A stretch of DNA of 64,000 bases, from assembly GCF_004364975.1 (NCBI RefSeq), contig NZ_SOBW01000008.1:1-64000 (forward strand), in the 5' to 3' direction. Of the stretch, positions 27,363-43,328 are shown one piece after another. This stretch comes from Gelidibacter sediminis. GTDB lineage: Bacteria > Bacteroidota > Bacteroidia > Flavobacteriales > Flavobacteriaceae. The notes below the pieces were generated by a model that saw only the letters and a list, made by a program, of their open reading frames with translations, searched no databases and had not been told where the DNA came from. A program made the translations under genes and the position numbers. Each line of letters starts with the position of its first letter. The first letter of the stretch is position 1.

Positions 27363-29393
27363 ATGGATGTAAAACTATATTTTAAAAAAGTGATGAAATT
27401 GACTCTGGTGATTCTGCTGTTAATTAGTTTTGGTTGCAACACGCAAAAGCAATCGACAAGTAATGCCGATTCTTTTACTTTTTTAGATTACAGTAAAAAT
27501 AGTTTAGATTATCAAATCACTCCAAAAGATGCTGCAGATAGATCTGGTTTAATGTTTTCTGATCAAGGCGCCTGGTTTGCTTATGGATTGAGTGAGGAAA
27601 CCCCTGAAACTGTCGGTTTTTCAGGACCTTTTTTAATGACACAGCAAAACGGGGTGTGGTTAAGTCAGTCGCTTATAAATCCGTCATTTAAAGTGAATAC
27701 TACAAGTGATGTATTAACGCAAGAAAGTGCGACAAGTTATGCGAGTCATTTAGAAATGAGTTACACCAGCGATAAATTAGCTATTGACGAAACACTCGTT
27801 TTTAAAAACGGACATACCGCTTTAGTGGAGACTCAAATTAAAAACATGAGCGATAAAGCAATAGATGTTGAAGTCCTTTGGAACAACGCACCAGTTTTGA
27901 TAGATGGTATTTCGTTTTCACAAATGGATCATGCCATCAAAATTACATCTTCCAAGTCCAACGCAAGCGGATATATTACGTTTCCGAAGACTACAACTGT
28001 CGCCTTGGCTGATAGTTTACAATTTACAGCAACTAATAAAATAGCTCTTAAACCTGGAGAAAGCAAAGCATTTGTCGTAGCTCAAACATTTATATTTCCA
28101 GAATATTCTTGGGAAGAAGAGCAAAAAGCTATTGAAAACGTAAATTTTGAAACGGTCTTAAAAGAGCGTAAAAGAGAAAAGAACCGTCAATTACAATCAA
28201 TTATTGAAAATCGTAAACCGGAATATAAAGATGATAAATACGCTAAAGTTTTGGCCAAAGCACATTTGACCTTACAAAATAATTGGCGTATTCCTGCTGG
28301 AGAACTCAAACATGAAGGCTTATTTCCTAGTTATCATTATGAATGGTTTCACGGATTTTGGTCTTGGGATTCTTGGAAGCACGCCGTTGGCTTATCCTAT
28401 TATGACGTCAGTTTAGCTAAAAATCAAATGCGCGCCATGTTCGATTTTCAGAGTGATAACGGATTTATCGTTGATTGTGTGTTTAGAGATACCACTATTG
28501 AAGCCCATAATTATCGCGATACCAAGCCGCCACTTTCGGCATGGGCAATTGTCAACATATATGAAAAGGACAAAGACATTGAATTCGTGAAAGAATTTTA
28601 TCCAAAACTAAAAAAGTATCATGAATGGTGGTATGAAAATCGTGATCACGATCAAGATGGATTATGTGAATACGGATCTACCGACGGTACTTTGATTGCT
28701 GCCAAATGGGAGAGCGGGATGGATAATGCCATTCGTTTTGACGACTCTAAAATTTTAAAAAATTCGGAAGGCGCCTATTCTCTAGATCAGGAAAGTGTAG
28801 ATTTAAATGCCTATTTATATGCTGAAAAGTTGTTTTTAAGTCAATTGGCTGCCATTTTAGATCACACAGAAGATTCAGAAACCTACAAGACAGACGCTGG
28901 TGTTTTGAAAGAAAAAATTCAACAACAATTCTTCGACCCTGAAGATGGTTGGTTTTATGACACTTTTATTGATGGTAAAACCTTTATTAAAGGAGAGGGA
29001 AGCGAAGGATGGACCGCGCTTTGGACAAATGCAGCCAGTCCAGAACAAGCTAATGCTGTGAAAATAAAATTGATGGATCCTAAAAAATTCTATACAAAAA
29101 TCCCTTTTCAAACCATGAGTGCAGATCATGACAGATTTGACCCGCTAAAAGGCTATTGGAGAGGTCCAAACTGGTTAGACCAAGCTTATTTTGCGGTGCA
29201 AGGCTTACGCAATTATGGGTTTCATGAAGAAGCCAATCAAGCCACCATTCAAATAATTGAAGGTGCTGATGGTATTTTAGGCAAAGGAAAATCCATACGT
29301 GAAAATTATCATCCTATCACTGGTGAAGGTTTAAATGCGCAAAATTTCAGCTGGAGTGCGGCGCACCTTATCATGCTCTTACAAAATGACTAA
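27363..29393 (+). CDS. GH63-like (MGH1/YgjK-type) glycoside hydrolase, lipoprotein
   Basis: A protein of 676 residues with a lipobox (LLISFGC, C25), so it is envelope-anchored. An N-terminal beta-sandwich (~40-250) precedes an (alpha/alpha)6 barrel with YHYEWFHGFWSWDSWKHAVG, AKWESGMDNAIRFDD and RGPNWLDQAYFA. By analogy with GH63 and GH37 enzymes, D454 in ESGMD is the likely general acid, and E647 in RENYHPITGEG a candidate base. The family hydrolyses alpha-glucosidic bonds with inversion. It is the first gene of a plus-strand operon: its TAA is directly followed by the next ATG. A start at the internal ATG 27393 is also possible. Confidence 0.8.
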   Translation: MDVKLYFKKVMKLTLVILLLISFGCNTQKQSTSNADSFTFLDYSKNSLDYQITPKDAADRSGLMFSDQGAWFAYGLSEETPETVGFSGPFLMTQQNGVWLSQSLINPSFKVNTTSDVLTQESATSYASHLEMSYTSDKLAIDETLVFKNGHTALVETQIKNMSDKAIDVEVLWNNAPVLIDGISFSQMDHAIKITSSKSNASGYITFPKTTTVALADSLQFTATNKIALKPGESKAFVVAQTFIFPEYSWEEEQKAIENVNFETVLKERKREKNRQLQSIIENRKPEYKDDKYAKVLAKAHLTLQNNWRIPAGELKHEGLFPSYHYEWFHGFWSWDSWKHAVGLSYYDVSLAKNQMRAMFDFQSDNGFIVDCVFRDTTIEAHNYRDTKPPLSAWAIVNIYEKDKDIEFVKEFYPKLKKYHEWWYENRDHDQDGLCEYGSTDGTLIAAKWESGMDNAIRFDDSKILKNSEGAYSLDQESVDLNAYLYAEKLFLSQLAAILDHTEDSETYKTDAGVLKEKIQQQFFDPEDGWFYDTFIDGKTFIKGEGSEGWTALWTNAASPEQANAVKIKLMDPKKFYTKIPFQTMSADHDRFDPLKGYWRGPNWLDQAYFAVQGLRNYGFHEEANQATIQIIEGADGILGKGKSIRENYHPITGEGLNAQNFSWSAAHLIMLLQND

Positions 29394-35622
<6,229 letters not shown>

Positions 35623-35992
35623 AAAGGCCCATTAATTATATTGAAATTGTAAATTGAAAAACAAAAATCATCTACAGTGCACGGAGTATTGAATCATAAT
35701 CTCAATGTGTTGAAAATTAAATAACTGACCTTAGTTTTTAAGGGCGAGCATATAAAAGCAAATACTAGTTTTCTAAAAAATACTATATAAAGTGACGTCA
35801 ATTAGAAGCAACCCTAGGTTGCTTTTTTTTTGTAAAAAAAATCGAATAAATCTAAAATATTATAAAGTTTTGTGTATTTCATCGATTATTTATGTATTTC
35901 ATGGGTAATATTGTTGCTTTATATATATATTAGCAGTCGATTAGAGCTTAACTAATCTCCCCCAAACCTAACAACTATTTAACCTACATCTT
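35623..35992. other. Intergenic region between GH2 and beta-helix genes
   Basis: 370 bp without a gene. It contains the GH2 terminator, then AT-rich DNA with a direct repeat TGTATTTCAT at 35873-35882 and 35893-35902 (20-bp period), probably part of the control region of the next gene. Confidence 0.6.
35807..35831 (+). terminator. Terminator of the GH63/fusion/GH2 operon
   Basis: Perfect stem AGCAACC / GGTTGCT, 3-nt loop, nine T. Confidence 0.8.
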
Positions 35993-37411
35993 ATGCGTTA
36001 TTTTCTTGTCTTAATGACACTATTGACCTTGCTGTCATGTTCTTCGGAATCTATTGATCCAGCCCCTATAACTGATTCACCCCCAATGACGGGATCTGAA
36101 CCTATCACCGATCCACAGGAGCGGGCCTTAATCTATTATGTCAGTGAAACGGGTGATAATGAAAATGATGGTCTTACTATTGAAACAGCATGGCGAAGTG
36201 TGGAACCCATAAATAATATGGAAGTTCAGCCAAACACGACATTTATGTTTAAAGGGACTTTTGAGAGTCTTGTTTTTGGAGCAGATGATAACGGCGCAGT
36301 AATCACTTCATATAAGGATACAAGGGCTCAGCTTAAAGGTATTACCATATTAAACACCAGTAATTTTATTATAAAAAATATTGACATTAAGCAGGAGGGG
36401 ATAAAGATAGAGAACTCCTTGAGTGATGATACCAAAATCTCGAATTTTGTGATTAGCGATGTTGAAGTTTCAAACGCGTGGATTGGTATTCTGATGTATA
36501 GCCATCACGATACTTCTGGAATTGCAGATGTAACAATAGATAACGTTAAGGTCTATGATTGTACTGAAGGCGGAATTTATTCCCAAGGCTATTTTAACAA
36601 AAACAAAGTGGGATATTCACATAGCAATATTCATATTTCCAATTCTGAGGTTTATAATATTTCTGGATGGGATAATAAATATTCACATTCTGGCAATGGT
36701 ATCATGTTGTCAGATGTACAATATTCCAGCATTGTTGATACAAAAGCTTATAACAATGGTAGCGAAAACACAAAATGCGGTGGTAATGTTGGTATTTGGT
36801 ATTGGGATTCTAAGGATGTATTAATCCAAGGTTGTGAATCTTATAATAACAAAAGCCTTGGCTGTGATGGCGCTGGATTTGATTTTGATGGTGGGGTTGT
36901 TAATGGGATCATGCAGTACAATTATTCTCATGACAATTATGGCGGCGGTTTCCTGGTAGGCCAATTTCCAGGATCGAGACGTATGGAGAACATCACTGTT
37001 CGATATAATATTTCAGTTAACGACAATATTACAAACGGCGGCAGTATTTATCTGTTCGACTATAGTGGGGTTAATGATAGTATGCAAGATATATTTATTT
37101 ATAATAATACCTTGGTTCAAGATACTAGGTTGACATTTAAATCGCTTCATAATTTCAGTAATGATAATGTTATAGTGATCAACAATATTTTTAATGGTAA
37201 ATTGACCAATTCTGATAGGGTTACTTTCTTGTCTAACCATGTAGGAAGGGTCGATTTTGTTAATGGTTATAAATTATCATTGAATTCTAATCTTATCAAT
37301 GCAGCCACAAATCTTGATTGGGAGATTGGTGATCGTGACTTTTACGGAAATCCATCGTTGACAGGAGAATTTCAAGATTTTGGAGCCTTTGAATTTGTTG
37401 ACAAGACGTAA
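35993..37411 (+). CDS. Right-handed beta-helix lipoprotein (polysaccharide-lyase-like)
   Basis: A protein of 472 residues with a lipobox (LLTLLSC, C16) and a proline/threonine-rich linker (~20-50). The rest is a right-handed parallel beta-helix: it opens with IYYVSETGDNENDGLTIETAW, the usual entry of PL1/PL6-like and DUF1565-type folds, and shows repeating N-rich coils (FIIKNIDIKQEGIKIENS, ITVRYNISVNDNITNGGS). It could be a lyase, epimerase or binding protein; I see no catalytic signature that decides this. It has its own promoter region, separated by a terminator from the GH2 operon. Confidence 0.78.
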   Translation: MRYFLVLMTLLTLLSCSSESIDPAPITDSPPMTGSEPITDPQERALIYYVSETGDNENDGLTIETAWRSVEPINNMEVQPNTTFMFKGTFESLVFGADDNGAVITSYKDTRAQLKGITILNTSNFIIKNIDIKQEGIKIENSLSDDTKISNFVISDVEVSNAWIGILMYSHHDTSGIADVTIDNVKVYDCTEGGIYSQGYFNKNKVGYSHSNIHISNSEVYNISGWDNKYSHSGNGIMLSDVQYSSIVDTKAYNNGSENTKCGGNVGIWYWDSKDVLIQGCESYNNKSLGCDGAGFDFDGGVVNGIMQYNYSHDNYGGGFLVGQFPGSRRMENITVRYNISVNDNITNGGSIYLFDYSGVNDSMQDIFIYNNTLVQDTRLTFKSLHNFSNDNVIVINNIFNGKLTNSDRVTFLSNHVGRVDFVNGYKLSLNSNLINAATNLDWEIGDRDFYGNPSLTGEFQDFGAFEFVDKT

Positions 37412-37462
37412 AGATTTATTTGTTGAAAATTTATTTTAAACACATTAATAGTAGTTAAGTGG

Positions 37463-37517
37463 ACACATTAAAAATGGAAGCACCAACGAGTTTTTGGAGC
37501 TTCCATTTTTAATGTGT
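37463..37517. terminator. Long hairpin between beta-helix gene and RND operon
   Basis: Perfect 19-bp inverted repeat: left arm ACACATTAAAAATGGAAGC (37463-37481), right arm its exact complement (37499-37517), 17-nt loop. The core GGAAGC/GCTTCC followed by ATTTTT works as a terminator for the upstream gene; the symmetry makes it usable on both strands. Confidence 0.65.
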
Positions 37518-37617
37518 TAATTTCTGTTAAAATAAAACTAACAATCAAGAGGTTTGATATTAAAAAATTAGATTTGTCTGTATAGGAAGTATCCTCAACT
37601 AATAGACCTCTCTTTAA

Positions 37618-38676
37618 ATGAAAAAAAGATACATCTTTTTCACGCTGCTCATCTGTGGGTTAATTGCACTCATTGCCTATAGAATAAGTGCAAATTCAAA
37701 AATAAATACTCCTAAAAATGCGCAAAGGACCGGTTCAGAACTGGGGGTGCAAGGCAAAGTACTAAAAGCCGAAAAATTTGCTGATAATCTTTCCCTATCC
37801 GGAACGTTGGAAGCCAATGAAGAAATTGAACTGCGCAGTGAAATTTCTGGCGTCGTAGAAAGCATTAATTTTGAAGAAGGCACTAAAGTCTCCAAAGGTC
37901 AAGTCTTGTTTCGGGTGAATGATATTGAACTTCGCGCGCAATTATCAAAAGTAAAAACCGCGCAACAATTGGCTTCAGAAAACCAACGAAGAGCACAGTT
38001 GTTATTAGATAAACAAGCGATAAGTCAGGAGGAATTTGATATGGCCAATGCCGATCTTGAGTCTGCCAAAGCACAAACCCAACTTATAGGAGCACAATTA
38101 TCTAAAGCAACCGTTCGCGCTCCATTTTCTGGGACCATTGGTCTACGTTCCATTTCTAAAGGGACTTATGTAACGCCAGCCACTCCAATTGCGAAATTGG
38201 TTAATACAAGCCAATTGAAACTCACCTTCGCAATTCCAGAAAAATATGTCTCATTGATGAAAGTAGGCAGTGCGTTAACTTTCTCTACCTCTAATTCCAA
38301 TGAAGAACACACTGCTAAAATTTATGCTATAGAACCTCAGGTGGACATTGCCACGCGGACTTTAAAGATGCGTGCAATTGCCGATAATAAGGAAGGTAAA
38401 CTATTTCCGGGAACGTTTGCAAATGTCACTTTGCCACTTGAAACTGTTGAGTATGCATTGTTAGTACCTACAGAAGCGTTAATTCCCATCCAAAATGGAA
38501 AGAAAATATTTGTTGTAGATGGCGGAAAAGCTAAGGAAGTGGTTGTGGAAACAGGCGCCAGAACAGACAGTATGGTGCGTGTGCTTTCAGGAATTAAAGT
38601 TGGCGATACCATCTTAACTTCAGGTGTGATGTCTCTCAAAAATGGAACGCCCGTAAAAGTGAACCTTAAGAATTAA
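37618..38676 (+). CDS. RND efflux periplasmic adaptor (membrane fusion protein)
   Basis: A 352-residue HlyD/AcrA-type adaptor. An N-terminal membrane anchor (FFTLLICGLIALIAYRI) is followed by the barrel-sandwich half motif (NEEIELRSEISGVVESINFEEGTKVSKGQVLFRVND), a short alpha-hairpin (~100-150), the second lipoyl half (ATVRAPFSGTIGLRSISKGTYV) and the beta-barrel. It bridges the inner-membrane pump and the outer-membrane channel encoded next. First gene of a three-gene operon, 8 nt before the pump gene. Confidence 0.93.
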   Translation: MKKRYIFFTLLICGLIALIAYRISANSKINTPKNAQRTGSELGVQGKVLKAEKFADNLSLSGTLEANEEIELRSEISGVVESINFEEGTKVSKGQVLFRVNDIELRAQLSKVKTAQQLASENQRRAQLLLDKQAISQEEFDMANADLESAKAQTQLIGAQLSKATVRAPFSGTIGLRSISKGTYVTPATPIAKLVNTSQLKLTFAIPEKYVSLMKVGSALTFSTSNSNEEHTAKIYAIEPQVDIATRTLKMRAIADNKEGKLFPGTFANVTLPLETVEYALLVPTEALIPIQNGKKIFVVDGGKAKEVVVETGARTDSMVRVLSGIKVGDTILTSGVMSLKNGTPVKVNLKN

Positions 38677-38684
38677 TAGCGCTG

Positions 38685-41600
38685 ATGAGTTTATCTACCT
38701 TAAGTATTAAACGTCCTGTACTTGCCATTGTGATGAATTTGGCCATCATGCTCTTCGGGATCATTGGATATACCTATCTTGGTGTCAGGGAATTTCCATC
38801 CATTGATCCAGCACAAATCTCTGTAAGTACGAGTTATTCTGGTGCCAATGCTGATATTATTGAATCGCAGATTACAGAACCGCTTGAAAAATCCATTAAC
38901 GGAATTGATGGCATCAGAAATATTACTTCTTCCAGTAACCAAGGTTCTAGCCGAATTAGTATCGAATTTAATCTAGATAAAGATCTTGAAGAAGCGGCAA
39001 ATGACGTGCGTGATAAAGTATCTCAAGCCGTAAGAAGTCTGCCTCAGGATATTGATGCACCTCCAGTCGTTTCCAAGGCGGATGCCGATTCTCGTGCGAT
39101 TATTTCTATGACGGTTCAAAGTGATAACAAAAACATTTTAGAACTTACTGATTATGCCGATAATGTCCTTGCGCAGCGTTTGCAAACCATTCCGGGCGTA
39201 AGTAGTGTGCAAATTTGGGGGCAACGCAGGTATGCCATGCGCATGTGGATTGATCCTATTAAGTTGGCTTCTTATGGCGTGACAGTTGCTGAAGTCAGAC
39301 AAGCTCTACTATCGCAAAATGTCGAGTTGCCATCGGGAAAATTGACTGGAGCGAATACCGAGTTGACCGTAAAAACGATTGGTAATCTGACAACCGAGGA
39401 AGAGTTCAATAATATTATAATTTCCTCAGAAGGTGGTAAAGTAGTTCGTTTTAGTGATGTAGGGAACGCTACTTTGGAAGCTGAAAACATGGAAACCAAG
39501 CTGAGCGACTCAGGGCAACCTATGGTCGCCTTAGCCATTGTGCCGCAGCCTGGTGCTAATTACATTTCTATTGCTGATGGCTTTTATGAAGAATTTGAAA
39601 GGCTTAAAAAAGATTTACCCGAAGATTTTAAATTAAACGTCGTTATAGATGACACCGTATTCGTAAAACGCTCCATTATTGAAGTGGTAGAAACCCTTGC
39701 TATCACTATCGTGTTGGTGATTTTGGTCATCTATTTCTTTTTTAGAAATTGGTCTATGGCCTTGCGTCCGCTTATTGATATTCCCGTGTCTTTGATCGCG
39801 ACCTTTTTCATCATGTGGATGTTTGGGTTCTCGATAAATGTATTGACGCTTCTTGCCATTGTATTAGCTACAGGTTTGGTGGTTGATGATGGTATTGTAG
39901 TGACCGAAAATATCTATAAGAAAGTTGAAGAAGGCATGTCGCCCATTGAAGCTGCTATAAAAGGTTCTAATGAGATTTTCTTTGCCGTAATTTCAATTTC
40001 GGTAACGTTAGCCGCAGTGTTCTTGCCCGTAATTTTCTTAGAAGGTTTTGTGGGACGCCTTTTTAGGGAATTTGGAATTGTGATTGGTGCCGCCGTACTG
40101 ATTTCGGCATTTGTGTCCTTATCATTAACACCGATGTTGAATGCGTATTTAATTAAACCTGGGAAACAAAAACGTTCAAAATTTTACAATTTTACAGAGC
40201 GTTATTTTGTGAAAATGAATACCGCCTATGCGAGTTCATTGGGGAATTTCATGCAGAAGAAATGGTGGAGTTTTCCAATTTTAGTGATCTGTTTCCTCAT
40301 GATTGGATTGTTTTACACGCTCCTTCAAAAGGAAACTGCACCATATGATGATAGAAGTTATATTAGGGTAAGTGTTACAGCGCCAGAAGGTGCATCGTAT
40401 GATTATATGGATCGGTTTATGAATGAAATGACCGATTTAATCAATGATTCCATCCCAGAAAAGAAAGTGAGTCTAATTATAACTTCACCGGGTTTTGGCT
40501 CGGCTTCTGTGAATAGTGGTCGTGCGATCATTTCATTGGTTGATCCGAGTGAACGTGATCGTTCGCAAAAGGAAATCGCCGAAGATTTGACGCGTTGGAC
40601 CAGAACTTTTGAAAATGCACGATCTAGTGTTTCAGAAACGCCAACCATTGCGGTAAATAGAAGAGGTGGTATGCCAATTCAGTATATTATTCAAGCGCCT
40701 AATTTTGAGAAGCTGGAGGAGAAGATTCCTGAGTTTATGGAAGCTGCGGAAAACAATCCAGTGTTTGCAAATACGGACGTCGATTTAAAATTCAACAAAC
40801 CAGAAATATATGTGACTATAGATCGGGATAAGGCGAAAAGTTTAGGCGTTTCGGTTTTAGATGTCGCGCAAACCTTGCAATTATCGTTAAGTGGCCAGCG
40901 TTTTGGTTATTTTATGATGAATGGTAAGCAGTATCAAGTGATTGGGCAGTTTGATAAAAAAGATCGCGCTGCACCAATGGATTTAAAGTCTATGTTTGTT
41001 AAAAATAATAAAGGAGAACTAATACAAATGGATAATTTGGTGACTACAAAAGAGCATAGTAGTCCGCCACAATTGTATCACAACAACCGTTACATGTCTG
41101 CAACGGTCTCCGCAAGTTTGGCGCCAGGAATGAGTATTAATGATGGTATCGAAGCTATGGAAAGCATCCGAGCACAAGTTTTAGATGAGTCCTTCACCAC
41201 AGATTTAGGAGGCGAATCGCGGGATTTTGTGGAGAGTAGTTCTAATACCCTATTCGCATTCGGATTGGCATTATTGCTTATCTATCTGTTATTGGCAGCG
41301 CAATTTGAAAGTTTTATAGATCCATTTGTGATTATTCTAACAGTTCCAATGGCGGTTGCTGGAGCCTTATTTTCATTATGGTTATTCGGTCAAACTTGGA
41401 ATATTTTTAGCCAAATTGGAACTATTATGCTCATTGGTCTTGTTACCAAAAACGGCATCTTAATTGTAGAATTCGCCAATCAGCTTCGGGAAGAAGGCAT
41501 GGATAAATATGAAGCCATCATGAAAGCTTCAGAATCACGTTTACGTCCTATTTTAATGACCAGTTTAACCATTGCTTTAGGTGCATTGCCAATTGCACTA

Positions 41601-41774
41601 TCCATTGGCGCAGCCTCGACAAGTAGAATAGGGATGGGGGTTGTTATTATTGGTGGAACATTGTTTTCGTTGATCTTGACCTTATTTGTGATTCCTTCTA
41701 TTTATATGTTGTGGTCGAGACAGAAGCAACACCGTCCAGAATTTGATAAAATTGATAGTTATGAAACCGAATAA
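38685..41774 (+). CDS. RND family multidrug efflux pump (AcrB-like)
   Basis: An inner-membrane proton-driven pump of 1029 residues with the RND two-fold layout: 12 helices and two large periplasmic loops. The proton-relay aspartates lie in LATGLVVDDGIVVTENI (helix 4), and the conserved lysine probably in GLVTKNGILIVEFANQL (helix 10). N-terminal RPVLAIVMNLAIMLFGIIGY is typical. Probably exports hydrophobic or amphiphilic compounds; the specific substrate is unknown. Its 3' end overlaps the TolC-type gene by 14 nt. Confidence 0.95.
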   Translation: MSLSTLSIKRPVLAIVMNLAIMLFGIIGYTYLGVREFPSIDPAQISVSTSYSGANADIIESQITEPLEKSINGIDGIRNITSSSNQGSSRISIEFNLDKDLEEAANDVRDKVSQAVRSLPQDIDAPPVVSKADADSRAIISMTVQSDNKNILELTDYADNVLAQRLQTIPGVSSVQIWGQRRYAMRMWIDPIKLASYGVTVAEVRQALLSQNVELPSGKLTGANTELTVKTIGNLTTEEEFNNIIISSEGGKVVRFSDVGNATLEAENMETKLSDSGQPMVALAIVPQPGANYISIADGFYEEFERLKKDLPEDFKLNVVIDDTVFVKRSIIEVVETLAITIVLVILVIYFFFRNWSMALRPLIDIPVSLIATFFIMWMFGFSINVLTLLAIVLATGLVVDDGIVVTENIYKKVEEGMSPIEAAIKGSNEIFFAVISISVTLAAVFLPVIFLEGFVGRLFREFGIVIGAAVLISAFVSLSLTPMLNAYLIKPGKQKRSKFYNFTERYFVKMNTAYASSLGNFMQKKWWSFPILVICFLMIGLFYTLLQKETAPYDDRSYIRVSVTAPEGASYDYMDRFMNEMTDLINDSIPEKKVSLIITSPGFGSASVNSGRAIISLVDPSERDRSQKEIAEDLTRWTRTFENARSSVSETPTIAVNRRGGMPIQYIIQAPNFEKLEEKIPEFMEAAENNPVFANTDVDLKFNKPEIYVTIDRDKAKSLGVSVLDVAQTLQLSLSGQRFGYFMMNGKQYQVIGQFDKKDRAAPMDLKSMFVKNNKGELIQMDNLVTTKEHSSPPQLYHNNRYMSATVSASLAPGMSINDGIEAMESIRAQVLDESFTTDLGGESRDFVESSSNTLFAFGLALLLIYLLLAAQFESFIDPFVIILTVPMAVAGALFSLWLFGQTWNIFSQIGTIMLIGLVTKNGILIVEFANQLREEGMDKYEAIMKASESRLRPILMTSLTIALGALPIALSIGAASTSRIGMGVVIIGGTLFSLILTLFVIPSIYMLWSRQKQHRPEFDKIDSYETE

Positions 41775-43080
41775 ACTATGGACATTAGGTCTGAGTATCT
41801 GTTTTGGGGCATTCGCACTTCAAACCTATGCCCAAGAAGTGTTGACGCTTGAGGAAGCGGTAGAAATTGCGCTTGAAAACAACTATGACATTCGTCTGGC
41901 AAAAAATAATTCGAAAGTGGATTCTTTAGGCGTAAGTCCAGGTTTTGCCGGAATGTTGCCAAGAGTTTTTGCTCAGGCTAGCACCAACAATAGCACCCAA
42001 AATATTTCGCAAACGCGTTCTGATGGCAATGTCATTGAATTGGATAATGCCAAAAATAATAACCTCAGTTATGGTGTCGGTTTAGATTGGACCATTTTTG
42101 ATGGTTTAGGGATGTTTGCCCGCTACGATCAATTGAAAGAACTTGAAAAATTGGGGAAAGCAGAATTGCAATCTACAGTGTTGAATCGGGTAAGTGACGT
42201 GATGGTGACGTATTACGATTTGGTGAATCAGCAACAACAATTGACGGCTTTAGATAGTACTTTGGTCATTTCAGAACAGCGTGTCGAATTGGCTGATAAC
42301 CGATTCAGCATCGGAAAGTCCTCTAAATTGGAAGTGCTCAATGCTCAAGTAGATCTTAATACGGATAAAACGCTTCAAATTAGACAACGCGAGCAGTATA
42401 AAAACACAAAAATTAGACTTAATGAAATTCTTGGGCGCGATACCCATATTGATTTTAAGGTAAAGGATGAGGTGTTGATTGCTACAGATTTACAATTGGC
42501 CGAATTGGAACACTTGGCAACTACTCAAAATCCAGAGTTGCAGGCGCAACTGATCAACAAACGCATATCTGAATTAGAATTAAAACAGATTAAAGGCAAC
42601 CGATTTCCAAGGATTTCTGCGAATACAGGGTATAATTTCAGCGATTCAGAATCGAGTTTAGGATTCACCACAAAAAACAATGCACAAGGTTGGAATTATG
42701 GTTTATCTGCCAGTATCGATATTTTTAACGGTTCCAATCAAAATCGGAATGAAAAAATAGCGAAGCTTCAAATTGAAAATTCGGATATTCAAATCAAACA
42801 GCAAACGGAAACCATAAAATCGCAATTGCATACCGCGTACCAAACATATTTGACCAATTTAAGTTTGATTGATTTGGAAACGCATAATGAAGATATCGCT
42901 AAAGAAAATCTTGAGATTACCTTGGCAAAATATAAAATCGGTACGATTCCCACTATCGAGTTCAGAACGGCACAACTCAATTATATCAACGCTAGTATGC
43001 GCTTGAGTAATGCCATTTATCAAGCAAAACTTTCAGAACTCACACTCAAACAATTAGCCGGTAATTTATCATTGCGTTAG
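41761..43080 (+). CDS. TolC family outer-membrane efflux protein
   Basis: A 439-residue protein with signal peptide (MKPNKLWTLGLSICFGAFALQTYAQ) and two OEP repeats (LTLEEAVEIALENNYDI ... and the second half after ~residue 225). It forms the outer-membrane channel of the tripartite pump. ATG 41761 is chosen because it gives a normal signal peptide; it lies inside the end of the pump gene, which suggests translational coupling. Confidence 0.93.
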   Translation: MKPNKLWTLGLSICFGAFALQTYAQEVLTLEEAVEIALENNYDIRLAKNNSKVDSLGVSPGFAGMLPRVFAQASTNNSTQNISQTRSDGNVIELDNAKNNNLSYGVGLDWTIFDGLGMFARYDQLKELEKLGKAELQSTVLNRVSDVMVTYYDLVNQQQQLTALDSTLVISEQRVELADNRFSIGKSSKLEVLNAQVDLNTDKTLQIRQREQYKNTKIRLNEILGRDTHIDFKVKDEVLIATDLQLAELEHLATTQNPELQAQLINKRISELELKQIKGNRFPRISANTGYNFSDSESSLGFTTKNNAQGWNYGLSASIDIFNGSNQNRNEKIAKLQIENSDIQIKQQTETIKSQLHTAYQTYLTNLSLIDLETHNEDIAKENLEITLAKYKIGTIPTIEFRTAQLNYINASMRLSNAIYQAKLSELTLKQLAGNLSLR

Positions 43081-43182
43081 TAATCGAATTCTGTCATTAT
43101 TTTAAAGCCGAAAGGGTGTTAATTTCTTATTAAAAGCGTGAGGAGAACTCCATAACTAGGAGGGCTTACAATTTCTTTTAAT

Positions 43183-43190
43183 TACCTTTG
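43183..43190 (+). promoter_or_regulatory. Candidate -7 box of the DsbD gene
   Basis: TACCTTTG followed by CACC, an exact TAnnTTTG match, 139 nt before the start codon. This implies a long 5' leader. No clear -33 box. Confidence 0.4.
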
Positions 43191-43328
43191 CACCTTGATT
43201 TTTATTTAAAAACATTAGTTTTAACATTTAAAAGCAAGGGCTTTTTACAACCACAGCGTCTTATAAAAAGTAACCCTTTAAACAGTATTTTATTTTAAAT
43301 AGTAATAACCCCTAGTTAACCTATTGTA

